This document shows, piece by piece, positions 8,903 through 17,891 of a stretch of DNA of 64,000 nucleotides. The notes beneath the pieces are model-generated. The model worked only from the letters and a program-made list of their open reading frames with translations, had not been told where the DNA came from and did not search any database. How positions within the stretch are numbered: the first letter of the stretch is position 1; the number at the start of each line of letters is the position of its first letter. The position numbers and the translations under genes are program-made. Source of the stretch: Ornithinimicrobium sufpigmenti (GTDB lineage Bacteria; Actinomycetota; Actinomycetes; Actinomycetales; Dermatophilaceae); assembly GCF_004322775.1 (NCBI RefSeq), contig NZ_CP036403.1:4105360-4169359 (forward strand). Direction: 5' to 3'.

Positions 8903-9029
8903 AGGAGGGCTTCATACGTCTCACCGCGGCAGGACCAGCCTCCACCCGGAAGGGGCGAGGGCGCAGGAGTTTTCCACAGCCGTGCCAGCGGTGAACTTGA
9001 CAAGGGTACCGGGACCCGGACGCCGCGGC

Positions 9030-9971
9030 CTAATCCTCCCGGTCCTCCTCCGGGCCGTCGTCGAGGTCGGGGCCGTGCACCCGTTCGTGCGGCTCCACCG
9101 CCTGCTTGGCGATGAGGTCCGGCACGCTGAGCAGGCCGATGGCGTAGCGCCCGGCGAACGGGTCCCACACCCGGTACTCCGCCAGGGCGGCCCGTTTCGC
9201 GTCGCAGGCGGCCGTGGACAGCTGGACGGGGCTCCCCACCGACTCCTCCAGCACGTCGACGGGCACGTGGAAGAGGCTGTCCTCGATCACGCCTGCCCGG
9301 TGCGCCCGGCGGACGGCCTCGCCGGCTGCGGCATGGTCGGGGTGCGGGTCCAGCCAGGTCATCGTCCGGTGGCTGGCCCTCGGGTAGCGCCGACTCATCT
9401 CCTCCACCACCTCGCCCACCAGCTCAGGGCTCAGGCCGCCGTCGGGAAGGTCCATGACGTGCACGTCGAGCGGGCGCACCCCCAGGTGCTGCACGGCCCG
9501 GCGCAGGTCGCCGATCCGGCTGCGTTCCAGGTCCTCCTTGCTGACCTGCTGGCCGAGGCGCTCGTTGACCCACGGCAGCACCGCGGAGGAGCCGCCGCTG
9601 GTGAGCGAGACGACGATGGTGCGTCGGTTGCGCTCGGACCACATGCTCCCGGCCATGTAGATCGCCTCGTCGTCCGGGTGGGGGACGTAGTAGACGACCG
9701 GCGGGCGGGCCCGGTGCAGGACGGAACGCACGCCCCGCACCGCCGCGTCGCGGCCGGCCGGGAGGGGGGAACGCAGCCGGTCGGCGCGCTGCAGGGCACG
9801 CTGCTGGCGTGCCGCCTCCACCTCCGCGGTCCGCGCCTGGTTCTCCCGGATCCTCTCCGCCCGCCGCTGGGCCGCGGGGGGCCGGTGACCAGGCGCGGGG
9901 GCGGGGCGGCGGCCGTCAGCGCCGGCCGGTCGTACCGGAACCGGTAGGAGAGGGTCGAGCGGTCGGTCCAC
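9030..9971 (-). CDS. PIG-L family deacetylase
   Basis: Zinc-dependent de-N-acetylase of the PIG-L/MshB/BshB family. The zinc and catalytic motif is [17 protein letters not shown], and the third ligand lies in [14 protein letters not shown]. The frame opens at 9971, but conserved sequence begins only near 9880, and its first 30 codons overlap the real C-terminus of the upstream acetyltransferase in another frame. No Shine-Dalgarno is visible at any candidate start. It is probably the C-terminal half of one protein with the preceding gene, separated by a one-base frame difference at a run of six C (9876-9881). Substrate unknown; an N-acetylated sugar is likely from context. Confidence 0.8.
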   Translation of the reverse strand: MDRPLDPLLPVPVRPAGADGRRPAPAPGHRPPAAQRRAERIRENQARTAEVEAARQQRALQRADRLRSPLPAGRDAAVRGVRSVLHRARPPVVYYVPHPDDEAIYMAGSMWSERNRRTIVVSLTSGGSSAVLPWVNERLGQQVSKEDLERSRIGDLRRAVQHLGVRPLDVHVMDLPDGGLSPELVGEVVEEMSRRYPRASHRTMTWLDPHPDHAAAGEAVRRAHRAGVIEDSLFHVPVDVLEESVGSPVQLSTAACDAKRAALAEYRVWDPFAGRYAIGLLSVPDLIAKQAVEPHERVHGPDLDDGPEEDRED

Positions 9972-10936
9972 TCGAACTTCCAGGGGTAACGCCCGGCACC
10001 GAAGTCGAAGACGTCGACGTCGCCCGCGGCGTAGCAGTGCTCCAGGATGTCGAACTGGATGACCTTGCCGAGCCGGTACAGCTCGACCTCGGGGTGGTAG
10101 GCGCTGTTCCAGGAGAGCAGCGACCGGCGGTGCACGAAAGTGCTGCGATAACCCAGCAGGTTGCCCTCGAGATCCTCGTAGACAAAGGTCCGCGCCGCGC
10201 CGGGACGCGCGTAGACCTCCCGGTACAGGGCGAACCGGCGGGCATCGTCGAAGAGCGAGTGCCGCTCGCGCCGCCCACGGGCCCGCAGGAAGTCGCGCTC
10301 CTCCCGGTGCAGGCCCGCCATGCGCTCCAGGATGTTCTCCTCGTCCCCGGCGACGACCCGGAACCGGGCGCCCGTCTCGCGCAGGAACTTGTTGCGGTAC
10401 TTACGGGTGTGCGAGGGCAGCCGGTCCGCCGTGAAGGCGGCGAAGTCGGCATGGGGGCGCAGGTCGATGTACGGGTTCTCCGACAGCGCGGTGAGCAGCG
10501 TGTGGTGCTCCGAGCGGAGCAGGGCCGCGGCGAAGGTGGTGGAGGCCGGGATGTTGGTCAGGTTGAGGATGTCCCAGTCGCTCTGCGCGAAGACGGCGTC
10601 CAGCAGGGCGTTGGTCACCGTGTCCGGGCGGATGCCGGGATGCAGCAGGAAGGACAGGTAGTCGCCGTGGCTGGCGAAGCGCACCTCCTTGATCGGCACC
10701 CCGAACCGGGTCTGGGGGCGGTAGGACAAGGGCGCGACCCCGACCAGCTGGCCGTTGTTGCGCGCGGTCACGACGAGGAGCTCGTGCCCGTCGTCCCGCC
10801 CGTATGCGGCCCACCAACCCCGCACGAAGGCGAAGGTGGAGTAGAACGGGACCTCGGGGTCCGCCTGCTCCAGATCCTCCCAGTCCGCCCTCAGGTCATC
10901 CAGACCCTCGGCATCGCGGACGATCTCGATGTCCAT
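9431..10936 (-). CDS. GNAT (BioF2/CelD-like) acetyltransferase, frame runs into PIG-L gene
   Basis: Acyltransferase of the Acetyltransf_6 type found in polysaccharide loci. Residues 1-345 are convincing: an N-terminal GNAT-like half (EVPFYSTFAFVRGWWAAYG) and a second half with GYRSTFVHRRSLLSWNSAY and [17 protein letters not shown]. After residue 352 the frame reads out of phase through the deacetylase gene for 150 residues of Arg/Ser/Pro-rich sequence and stops at 9431. That tail is not real protein-like sequence. The true product is either a shorter domain with a read-through tail or a GNAT-PIG-L fusion of about 635 residues. Confidence 0.75.
   Translation of the reverse strand: MDIEIVRDAEGLDDLRADWEDLEQADPEVPFYSTFAFVRGWWAAYGRDDGHELLVVTARNNGQLVGVAPLSYRPQTRFGVPIKEVRFASHGDYLSFLLHPGIRPDTVTNALLDAVFAQSDWDILNLTNIPASTTFAAALLRSEHHTLLTALSENPYIDLRPHADFAAFTADRLPSHTRKYRNKFLRETGARFRVVAGDEENILERMAGLHREERDFLRARGRRERHSLFDDARRFALYREVYARPGAARTFVYEDLEGNLLGYRSTFVHRRSLLSWNSAYHPEVELYRLGKVIQFDILEHCYAAGDVDVFDFGAGRYPWKFEWTDRSTLSYRFRYDRPALTAAAPPPRLVTGPPRPSGGRRGSGRTRRGPRRWRRHASSVPCSAPTGCVPPSRPAATRRCGACVPSCTGPARRSSTTSPTRTTRRSTWPGACGPSATDAPSSSRSPAAAPPRCCRGSTSASASRSARRTWNAAGSATCAGPCSTWGCARSTCTSWTFPTAA
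9876..9881 (-). other. C6 run at the GNAT / PIG-L frame junction
   Basis: The minus strand reads GGC CCC CCG in the acetyltransferase frame. One extra C, or a -1 slip on the run, joins it directly to CCC GCG GCC CAG in the deacetylase frame. No stop codon intervenes in either frame near the junction. Confidence 0.6.
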
Positions 10937-10939
10937 CCG

Positions 10940-11536
10940 CTACGCCCTCCGCCAGGGCAGCTGGATCATCACCCGGAACGGCCGTACGAAGTACAGCCGG
11001 CGCACCGGCCGGATCCCGACATGGCGGTAGGAGGCGATGGAGGCGGTGTTCTTGTCGTTGATGACGACCAGGCCGGTCCGCATCCCCCGCTCCCGCGCCA
11101 GCTCCCGGCGGCGCTGCACGCTGAAGGTGTGCAGCCCCCGTCGGCGGTGGGTGCGGAACACCGCGTCGTCGACGAAGAGGGCCTGGCGGCGCCGCAGCCG
11201 CACCACGTGGTTGAGGTAGCGATCGTCGAACCGGCGGTAGGCCAGGTGGCAGTATCCCGCCCAGGTCCCGTCGGCGTCACGGATGAGGTATGCCGTGATG
11301 TCCGGCGCCCCGATCCGCTCCCGCAGCTGCTCGTACTTGCGGTCCGTCAGCTCGGGGCAGGACGCCCGCATCTCGTCCAGGTCGGCCTGGTTGACCTCGA
11401 CCAGGTCCGCTCCGGGCGCGGCCATCCCGGCCCCCGAGGGGCTCCGCTCCCGCAGGTCGAAGGCGTAGCGACGCAGCCGCCAGACGCTGCCCGGGTTGCG
11501 GAGCCGACGCACCCGCTGGACCGCTTCCCGCATCAT
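10940..11536 (-). CDS. GNAT family N-acetyltransferase
   Basis: 198 residues. The C-terminal 130 residues form a GNAT domain: RRQALFVDDAVFRTHRRRGL covers strand 4 and the acetyl-CoA loop, and TGLVVINDKNTASIASYRHVG is the strand-5/helix-4 region. The N-terminal 60 residues are basic and not recognised. Its stop lies three bases before the ATG of the next acetyltransferase, so both belong to one operon. Substrate unknown; N-acylation of an amino sugar is possible from context. Confidence 0.8.
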   Translation of the reverse strand: MMREAVQRVRRLRNPGSVWRLRRYAFDLRERSPSGAGMAAPGADLVEVNQADLDEMRASCPELTDRKYEQLRERIGAPDITAYLIRDADGTWAGYCHLAYRRFDDRYLNHVVRLRRRQALFVDDAVFRTHRRRGLHTFSVQRRRELARERGMRTGLVVINDKNTASIASYRHVGIRPVRRLYFVRPFRVMIQLPWRRA

Positions 11537-11743
11537 GCACCGGCCCCGCAGGCTCGCCCCGCCCGATCACCAGCGCAGCGGTTCACAAACGGCCTTTCGG
11601 AGTCGACGACGCACGTGCGAGGAGGTTAGCACCGAGCCCGGACGCGGCCTGTCCGCCAGAGGTACCGCCGGGCCGCCTCATCCTCCTCTCACCCACGCCA
11701 CGCCATACTTGACCGGTTCGTCCACACTCGAGGAGCTGTTTTG
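11537..11743. other. divergent intergenic region
   Basis: This 207-bp region separates the minus-strand GNAT operon from the plus-strand ugd. CATACT at 11704-11709 is a possible -10 for ugd, with the GAGGAG Shine-Dalgarno at 11730-11735. No gene was seen. Confidence 0.5.
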
Positions 11744-12913
11744 ATGAAGATCGCGATCGCCGGCACCGGTTACGTGGGGCTGTCCAACGCCGTGGTGCTG
11801 GCCCAGCACCACGAGGTCGTGGCCCTGGACATCAACCCGGCCAAGGTGGAGCTGATCAACCAGCGCCGCTCGCCCATCGTGGACCCCGAGCTCTCGCACT
11901 ACCTGGCGACCAACAACCTGGACCTGCGGGCCACCACCGACCCTGCCGAGGCCTACACCGACGCGCAGTGGATCGTCATCGCCACCCCCACCGACTACGA
12001 CACCGAGAACAACTTCTTCGACACCTCCAGCGTGGAGGCGGTCCTGGCCGACGTCGCCGCGATCAACCCCGCCGCCACGGTCGTGATCAAGTCGACCGTG
12101 CCCGTGGGCTACACCGCCCGTCTGCGCGAGCAGCACCCGGACCTGAGCATCCTGTTCTCCCCGGAGTTCCTGCGCGAGGGCCGCGCCCTGCACGACAACC
12201 TGCACCCCTCCCGCATCATCGTCGGCGACACCGGCCCGGCCGGCCGACAGTTCGCCGACCTGCTCCTGGAAGGCGCCATCGACAAGGACGCCCCCGTCCT
12301 GCTCACCGACGCCACCGAGGCCGAGGCGATCAAGCTGTTCGCCAACACCTACCTGGCCATGCGCGTGGCCTACTTCAACGAGCTGGACACCTACGCCGCC
12401 ACCCGCGGTCTGGACACCCGCCAGATCATCGAGGGCGTCGGCCTGGACCCCCGCATCGGCTCCCACTACAACAACCCCTCCTTCGGCTACGGCGGCTACT
12501 GCCTGCCCAAGGACACCCGCCAGCTGCTGGCCAACTACGGCGACGTCCCCCAGACCCTCATCACCGCGATCGTGGACGCCAACACCACCCGCATGGACTT
12601 CATCGCCGCCGACATCGCCTCCGACCACCCCCGTCGGGTCGGGATCTACCGCCTCATCATGAAGGCCGGCTCGGACAACTTCCGCGCCTCCTCCATCCAG
12701 GGCGTCATGTCCCGCCTGCAGGCCCGCGGCATCGAGATCATCATCTACGAACCCGCCCTGGAGGAAGACTCCTTCCAGGGCTGCCACGTCTACTCCGACC
12801 TGGACCAGTTCGTCACCGCCAGCGACCTCATCATCGCCAACCGGCGCGACGACCACCTCCAGGACCTGGCCGGGGACAAGGTCTACAGTCGAGACATCTA
12901 CCAGCGCGACTGA
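11744..12913 (+). CDS. ugd: UDP-glucose 6-dehydrogenase
   Basis: 389 residues, the same size class as E. coli Ugd (388). It oxidises UDP-glucose to UDP-glucuronate with two NAD+. The Rossmann motif is GTGYVGL near the N-terminus. The substrate loop is [12 protein letters not shown], the lysine/asparagine helix is [14 protein letters not shown], and the catalytic cysteine is in [10 protein letters not shown]. The start is ATG at 11744, eight bases after GAGGAG; the TTG at 11741 is too close to it. It opens the polysaccharide island and feeds glycosyltransferases with an acidic precursor. Confidence 0.93.
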   Translation: MKIAIAGTGYVGLSNAVVLAQHHEVVALDINPAKVELINQRRSPIVDPELSHYLATNNLDLRATTDPAEAYTDAQWIVIATPTDYDTENNFFDTSSVEAVLADVAAINPAATVVIKSTVPVGYTARLREQHPDLSILFSPEFLREGRALHDNLHPSRIIVGDTGPAGRQFADLLLEGAIDKDAPVLLTDATEAEAIKLFANTYLAMRVAYFNELDTYAATRGLDTRQIIEGVGLDPRIGSHYNNPSFGYGGYCLPKDTRQLLANYGDVPQTLITAIVDANTTRMDFIAADIASDHPRRVGIYRLIMKAGSDNFRASSIQGVMSRLQARGIEIIIYEPALEEDSFQGCHVYSDLDQFVTASDLIIANRRDDHLQDLAGDKVYSRDIYQRD

Positions 12914-12935
12914 CCCGCACACCGGCGACGAGCTC

Positions 12936-12961
12936 GACGTCGCACCCAGACGTCGCACCCA
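12936..12961. repeat. 13-bp tandem duplication before a glycosyltransferase gene
   Basis: Two perfect adjacent copies of gacgtcgcaccca in the ugd-glycosyltransferase spacer. No function is evident. Confidence 0.8.
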
Positions 12962-12989
12962 GACGACGAACCCGACGACGAAGGACAGC

Positions 12990-15275
12990 GTGAAGATCAC
13001 CCGCCGTCGCACCACGAAGAAGTCTCCTCGCCGCATCCGCACCGATGCCCCGCGCACCTGGCTGCTGCTGGCCTCGAGCACGCGGTCGGTGACTGCGCTG
13101 GCGGAGGAGATCCGGGGTCTGGCCTCGGCGGGGCACGTGGTGCGCCTCGGCTACCGGGGGCGCCGTCTGCCTCCTGGCCTGCCCAGCGGCCGGCACCGCC
13201 TCGGCACCTTGCGGTTCGGCCCGCTGCGGCCCGTCACGGCCGCTGTCACGGCCCCCCTGACGCTGGCCCAGAAGCTGGACCTGGCGGCCCGGCACGACCG
13301 GTGGCTGAACGAGGTCGCGCCGGTCGCGGACGAGGTGGTCTTCCTGGACCAGCCGGCGGCCGATCACCTCGGCGAGCGGGTGCGGGCCCTGGCTCCCCAC
13401 GCGCAGACCTGGGGACCAGAGCTGGCGCCGCGACTGCTGGCGGAGGAGGCGGCCTGGCGCAGCCTGTCCGTCGGTGCCCGTGAGCTGGACGCCCGCCTCC
13501 CGGGCCACCGCATCACCCTCAGCCGGGTGCTGGCGCCGGCGGAGCAGCTGTACGAGCTCGCCGAGTCCGGGCCGTTGCGGCAGGACCTGGCCCGGGACGT
13601 GCGCCCCGAGCTGCGTCGGCTGGCCCGCTGGGCCCTGCGCCGGGGCGGCTTCGACAAGGTGGACTCGCTCCTGGCCATCGCCGACCTGCTGCGGGACCGG
13701 TTCGGGCCCGACCCGCGCGAGGACTCCGCCGTGGCGGCCCTGCGCGCCCACGTCGCCCTGGTCCGCGACGAGGAGCTGCCGGCACCGGTCGTGGACCTCG
13801 TCCGTGCGGTGCTGGCGCACGCTGACGCGGCCCTGGACGCGGACGACCTGAAGGAGGCCTCGGAGCTGGGCGCGATCGCCCTGGGCCTGCAGTTCCACCA
13901 GCAGCTGCACACCTCGACCGAGCACACTCCCCTCGTCGAGCAGCCCGACATCTTCCTGGCCCCGCTGCGGGAGAGCCGGGTCGGGCAGCTGCTCGCCTCC
14001 GCCGGCGCGCGGCCCCTGGGCCCGGAGTCGCTGGTCGACGAGGAGGGTGAGGACACCGCCGGGCTGGAGGCCGAGCTGCCGCCGCCCGGCGCACCCGTCG
14101 TGGCCTCCCAGGAGATCGCCTCACAGGAAGTCTCCTCGGAGAAGGGAGTCGGCGGTCCGGACGAGGGGTCTGCGCGTCGGCTCCGGGTCAGCATGCTGCC
14201 GGGCGTCTATGCCCACCACGCCGTGCCGCTGCTCGAGGCCCTGGCCGCGCACGAGGAGACCGAACTGACCACCGTCCGGCTCTCCGGTGCGCCCTTCCGC
14301 GGCATGATGATCGACGCCCCGCTGCTGCAGTACCGGCTTGAGCACGCCCTGGGCCGGGTCCCCACGGTGGGGCTGCAGGTGGCGCGCGAGGAGCTCGAGG
14401 CGGTCCGGGGTGCCGACGTCGTCGTCGCCGACTGGGCCGACAAGGGCGCGGCCTGGGCGTCCACCGTGGTGCCCGAAGGGGTCCGCATGGTCGTCCGGGT
14501 GCACAGCGTCGATGCGCTGTCGGCCCCGGCCCAGCTGGTGGACTGGTCGAGGGTGGACGACGTCGTCTTCGTCGCCGACCACATCCGCGACCTCTTCCTC
14601 GGGATCCTGGGTGAGCGCGTGCAGCACGTGCGCACCCATGTGGTGACCAACATCGTGCCCCCGGAGAACTTCCCGGACCCGCTCCTGCCCGAGGCCGTCC
14701 GCACCCTGGGCGTGGTGGGCTTCGGCCAGGTGGTCAAGGACCCGATCTTCGCCCTGGAGGTGCTGGAGATCCTGCTGCAGGACGACCCGTCGTGGCGCCT
14801 GCGGCTGATCGGCGCCGACTTCGGTGAGCACCACGCGACCGGCGCCCAGCACTATGCGCGTGCCTTCCGCACCCGTGCCCTGGAAGCGCACCTGGTGGAC
14901 CAGGTCGACTACACCGGGTTCACCCGCCGGCTGGCCCACCAGCTGCGCCACGTCGGCTTCATCCTCAACACCAGCCGGCGCGAGGGGTGCCCCATCGGCA
15001 CGCTCGAGGGCACCGCGGCCGGGGCGTTCCCGGTCGTGCGCGACTGGCCCGCCTTCGCGACGCTGGACGGTGCCGGACGGCTCTTCCCCCGCCACTGCGT
15101 CGTGACCACGCCGCACGAAGCCGCGGACCTCATCCGGTCGCTCGCCGACGACGAGGACCGGCGCCGGGCCGTGGCCCAGGTGCGCGAGGAGATGAGCGAG
15201 CAGTTCTCCGACGCCGGCACCCGGGACCGGCTGCTGGAGATCATCCTCGAGCCGCACGGGTCGACGACCAGCTAA
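12990..15275 (+). CDS. large glycosyltransferase-like protein (paralogue A)
   Basis: 761 residues. The C-terminal half (from about residue 390) is GT-B/GT4-like: SMLPGVYAHHAVPLLEALAA, VVVADWADKGAAWAS, LGVVGFGQVVKDPIFALEVL and the donor-site-like segment FILNTSRREGCPIGTLEGTA. The N-terminal half is alpha-helical and Leu/Ala/Arg-rich, followed by an acidic linker near residue 350. A paralogue with the same two-part design is encoded at 35741-37993. Start is GTG at 12990 with AAGGA just upstream. The sugar is not predictable. Confidence 0.8.
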   Translation: MKITRRRTTKKSPRRIRTDAPRTWLLLASSTRSVTALAEEIRGLASAGHVVRLGYRGRRLPPGLPSGRHRLGTLRFGPLRPVTAAVTAPLTLAQKLDLAARHDRWLNEVAPVADEVVFLDQPAADHLGERVRALAPHAQTWGPELAPRLLAEEAAWRSLSVGARELDARLPGHRITLSRVLAPAEQLYELAESGPLRQDLARDVRPELRRLARWALRRGGFDKVDSLLAIADLLRDRFGPDPREDSAVAALRAHVALVRDEELPAPVVDLVRAVLAHADAALDADDLKEASELGAIALGLQFHQQLHTSTEHTPLVEQPDIFLAPLRESRVGQLLASAGARPLGPESLVDEEGEDTAGLEAELPPPGAPVVASQEIASQEVSSEKGVGGPDEGSARRLRVSMLPGVYAHHAVPLLEALAAHEETELTTVRLSGAPFRGMMIDAPLLQYRLEHALGRVPTVGLQVAREELEAVRGADVVVADWADKGAAWASTVVPEGVRMVVRVHSVDALSAPAQLVDWSRVDDVVFVADHIRDLFLGILGERVQHVRTHVVTNIVPPENFPDPLLPEAVRTLGVVGFGQVVKDPIFALEVLEILLQDDPSWRLRLIGADFGEHHATGAQHYARAFRTRALEAHLVDQVDYTGFTRRLAHQLRHVGFILNTSRREGCPIGTLEGTAAGAFPVVRDWPAFATLDGAGRLFPRHCVVTTPHEAADLIRSLADDEDRRRAVAQVREEMSEQFSDAGTRDRLLEIILEPHGSTTS

Positions 15276-15318
15276 CGCGAGCCGGCGCCCAAGGAGCACC
15301 AGCCGCAAGGCTGACCCG

Positions 15319-16587
15319 TCAGGCGATGCGGGCGGCCTGGGGCCGGGCGGCGTCCCGGTCCGGCGCCACCACCCCCCGAGCCAGCCGGGAGAGCAGCTGG
15401 GCGGCCGCGGTGGCGTGGCCCACGGGGGTGCGGAACTGCAGCGCCGGGTCGTCGGTGGCGGAGAGCACGCTGCTCTCCTCCAGGATCCCCCAGACGGGGG
15501 TGCCGCTGCCGCGGTAGTCACCCCACTTGGACAGCAGGAACGGGTTGCGCTCGGCGCCCTGCGGCAGCGGGTAGTCGACCACGAGCAGGATGTCCATCCG
15601 TCGGGCGATCTCCAGGAACTGCAGGAACGGCAGGAACTCCTCCACCTTGACGGTGTCCGACAGCCCCATCCGGGTCACGATGTCCCGCAGGGTGTCGGTC
15701 GGCTGGGTGAAGATGTGCAGGCGCAGCCGCTCGCGCTGCTCCTCCGGCAGCAGGCCCATGGCCTCGACGGCCGCGATCGGGCTCTGCTTGCCGTAGAAGT
15801 TGCCGAAGTAGGCGATGTTCAGCACGCCCTGCTCCAGCTCGACGGGCGCGCGGTCCATCGCGTAGAACTTCTCCGGCAGCATCGGGTGGTGCGTGGCCAC
15901 GGTGCGCGCGCGCAACCGGTCGGCGAGGCGGGGGTCGTGGCACCGGCCGGCCATGTACTCGGCCTGCTGGGCGTTGGTGAACATGATCCGGTCCGCGAAG
16001 GCGTAGACCAGCACCTCGGCCCACTCGAAGACGTTGTCGCTGGCCGGTGGCTCCCAGCCGGCGTCCTCGAGCAGGGACCGCAGCTGGTCCCACAGCTCCG
16101 AGTCCCGCATCGGCGCGTGCCGTTCGGCGCCGGTCGCGTCGGCCGAGCAGGGGTCGGAGAACTCCGCCTCCCAGACGATCTCGGGGTGGCGGGCCTTGAC
16201 CAGCGCCGCCAGGAAGTGGGAGGCCACGAAGTGGGAGCGGGAGAACATCGAGGACCAGGGGATCCCCGTGTCGAGCAGCTGGCCGGACTCGGCGGACTCG
16301 GCGCTCCACCGGTCGACCTGCTGCATACCCTCCTCGCACCAGGCGACGATCGAGCGCCAGGCGGCGAAGTAGGTGGGGGTGTCCAGCACGGCCCGCCGCC
16401 GGATCTGGCCGTCGGCGACGAGGTCCAGGCCGGGGTCGACGGCCCGAAGGCCGCCCATCTCGTTCTGGATGACGTCGACCGGCTCCCCCTGCAGGCAGAC
16501 GCGCTTGGCCGCGACCGTACCGGAGGTGTCGACGTAGGGGACGAAGCAGTAGGCGATGACCAGACGGCGGGCCGGGGTTGAGCTCAC
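15319..16587 (-). CDS. glycosyltransferase-like protein, three-copy family (copy 1)
   Basis: 422 residues. It shares the N-terminal signature AYCFVPYVDTSGTVAAKRV and blocks such as FSDPC, VFEWAEVLVYAFADRIMFTN and LNIAYFGNFYG with the genes at 16598 and 34497. The C-terminal half looks like a GT-B nucleotide-sugar-binding lobe (IAYFGNFY, RLRLHIFT), so it is probably a family-4-like transferase, although no family is certain. Start is GTG at 16587, with a possible -10 hexamer seven bases upstream and no Shine-Dalgarno. It is the most divergent copy but has a C-terminal stretch almost identical to copy 2. Confidence 0.72.
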   Translation of the reverse strand: MSSTPARRLVIAYCFVPYVDTSGTVAAKRVCLQGEPVDVIQNEMGGLRAVDPGLDLVADGQIRRRAVLDTPTYFAAWRSIVAWCEEGMQQVDRWSAESAESGQLLDTGIPWSSMFSRSHFVASHFLAALVKARHPEIVWEAEFSDPCSADATGAERHAPMRDSELWDQLRSLLEDAGWEPPASDNVFEWAEVLVYAFADRIMFTNAQQAEYMAGRCHDPRLADRLRARTVATHHPMLPEKFYAMDRAPVELEQGVLNIAYFGNFYGKQSPIAAVEAMGLLPEEQRERLRLHIFTQPTDTLRDIVTRMGLSDTVKVEEFLPFLQFLEIARRMDILLVVDYPLPQGAERNPFLLSKWGDYRGSGTPVWGILEESSVLSATDDPALQFRTPVGHATAAAQLLSRLARGVVAPDRDAARPQAARIA

Positions 16588-16594
16588 CCCGTCA

Positions 16595-16600
16595 AGACTA
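16595..16600 (-). promoter_or_regulatory. candidate leaderless promoter -10 (TAGTCT)
   Basis: TAGTCT, seven bases, then GTG at 16587 on the minus strand. Its first three bases are also the TAG stop of the upstream gene. No ribosome-binding site lies between. Confidence 0.45.
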
Positions 16601-17839
16601 GTGAGTCCGGGTCGGCCTCGCGGCGGCCCGGTCCGGCGTCAGCACCCCGCGGGCCAGCCGGGAGAGCAGCTGGGCGGCGGCCGTGGCGTGACCCACGGGC
16701 GTACGGAACTGCAGGGCCGGGTCGTCCAGGCGGCCCAGCACACTGCCCTCCTCGACCAGCCCCCACACCGGGGTGCCGCTGCCGCGGTAGTCGCTCCACT
16801 TGGACGGCAGGAAGGGGTTGGCCGGCAGGGTGGAGCTGGTCAGCGCGTCGTTGACCACGAGGACGTCCATGCGGCCGCACAGCGCCAGGAAGTCCAGGAA
16901 GTCCACGAACGGGCCGACCCGGACGACGTCCGCCAGCCCGCGCTCAGCGACCTGGGTCAGCAGCCCGTCGGGCTGCCCGGCGAAGACGTGCAGGCGAAGA
17001 CGCCCACGTTGCCCCTCCGGCAGCACCTCCAGCGCGTCGAGGACCGCCGACATCCCGCGCGTGGCGTAGAGGTTGCCGAAGTAGGCGAGGTGGACCGGGC
17101 CCGGCTCGAGCGGGTACGCCGGGTCACGCAGCCGGTAGAACGACGGTTCCAGGGTCGGGTGGGGGTTGACCGTCGCCACCTGCAGGACACGCTCGCGCAG
17201 ACCCGGGTCGGTGACGGCCGAGGCCATCAGGTCGCGCTGGTGCTCGTTGGTGAAGAAGATCTCGTCGGCCAGGGCGTAGACGACGACCTCGGCCCACTCG
17301 TAGACGTTGCGGCCGCGGGGCGGCGGGAAGCCGGCGTCGCGGACACCGGCGTCCAGGGCGCGCAGCAGATCGTCGTCCTCGGCAGGGGCATGGCGGACCT
17401 TCCCCTGCACGTCGTGCGAGAGCGGATCGGAGAACTCTGCCGTCCACCGCACGCCGGGCCGTCGCAGCTTGTACAGCGCGGCCAGCAGGTGGCTGGCCAG
17501 GAACTGGGCCCGTGAGTAGACCCGTTCGTAGCCCGGACCCTCCCGGTCCCACCGCAGCGCCTGCTGCAGGCCCGGCTCGCACCACTGGACGACGGAACGC
17601 CAGGAGGAGAAGTAGGTGGGCGAGTCGATGACCGCCCGGCGCACCACCAGGTGGTCGGCAATGCTCGCCAGCCCGGCGTCGACGGCCCGCAGGGGCGACA
17701 TCTGGTTCTGGACCACGTCCACCGGCCGGCCCAGGGCGCGCACCCGCTTGGCGGCCACGATCCCCGAGGCGTCGGCATACGGAGGGAAGCAGTAGGACAG
17801 CACGAGGTCCCTCGCGGCGGCACGGTCCTGGTCACGCAT
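16598..17839 (-). CDS. glycosyltransferase-like protein, three-copy family (copy 2)
   Basis: 413 residues with the family signature LSYCFPPYADASGIVAAKRV and blocks TYFSSWRSVVQWCEPGLQQA, WTAEFSDPLSHDVQGK, NVYEWAEVVVYALADEIFFT and HLAYFGNLYATRGM. It is closer to the copy at 34497 than to copy 1. The start is the ATG at 17839 with no Shine-Dalgarno but a TACAGT hexamer exactly seven bases upstream. It lies between copy 1 and the GT4-exporter operon on the same strand. Likely a polymer glycosyltransferase; acceptor unknown. Confidence 0.75.
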   Translation of the reverse strand: MRDQDRAAARDLVLSYCFPPYADASGIVAAKRVRALGRPVDVVQNQMSPLRAVDAGLASIADHLVVRRAVIDSPTYFSSWRSVVQWCEPGLQQALRWDREGPGYERVYSRAQFLASHLLAALYKLRRPGVRWTAEFSDPLSHDVQGKVRHAPAEDDDLLRALDAGVRDAGFPPPRGRNVYEWAEVVVYALADEIFFTNEHQRDLMASAVTDPGLRERVLQVATVNPHPTLEPSFYRLRDPAYPLEPGPVHLAYFGNLYATRGMSAVLDALEVLPEGQRGRLRLHVFAGQPDGLLTQVAERGLADVVRVGPFVDFLDFLALCGRMDVLVVNDALTSSTLPANPFLPSKWSDYRGSGTPVWGLVEEGSVLGRLDDPALQFRTPVGHATAAAQLLSRLARGVLTPDRAAARPTRTH

Positions 17840-17846
17840 CGCGCCT

Positions 17847-17852
17847 ACTGTA
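17847..17852 (-). promoter_or_regulatory. candidate leaderless promoter -10 (TACAGT)
   Basis: TACAGT-N7-ATG on the minus strand, with the first base of the start codon at the expected transcription start. Confidence 0.55.
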
Positions 17853-17891
17853 GCTGCGCCTGGACGGGGCGGGCCGGGGACGCCGGCGGGA

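Noticed and set aside
8969..8977. TTTTCCACA resembling a DnaA box
   Set aside because: Single copy with a mismatch at a fixed position, in the rpsF leader region, with no cluster nearby.
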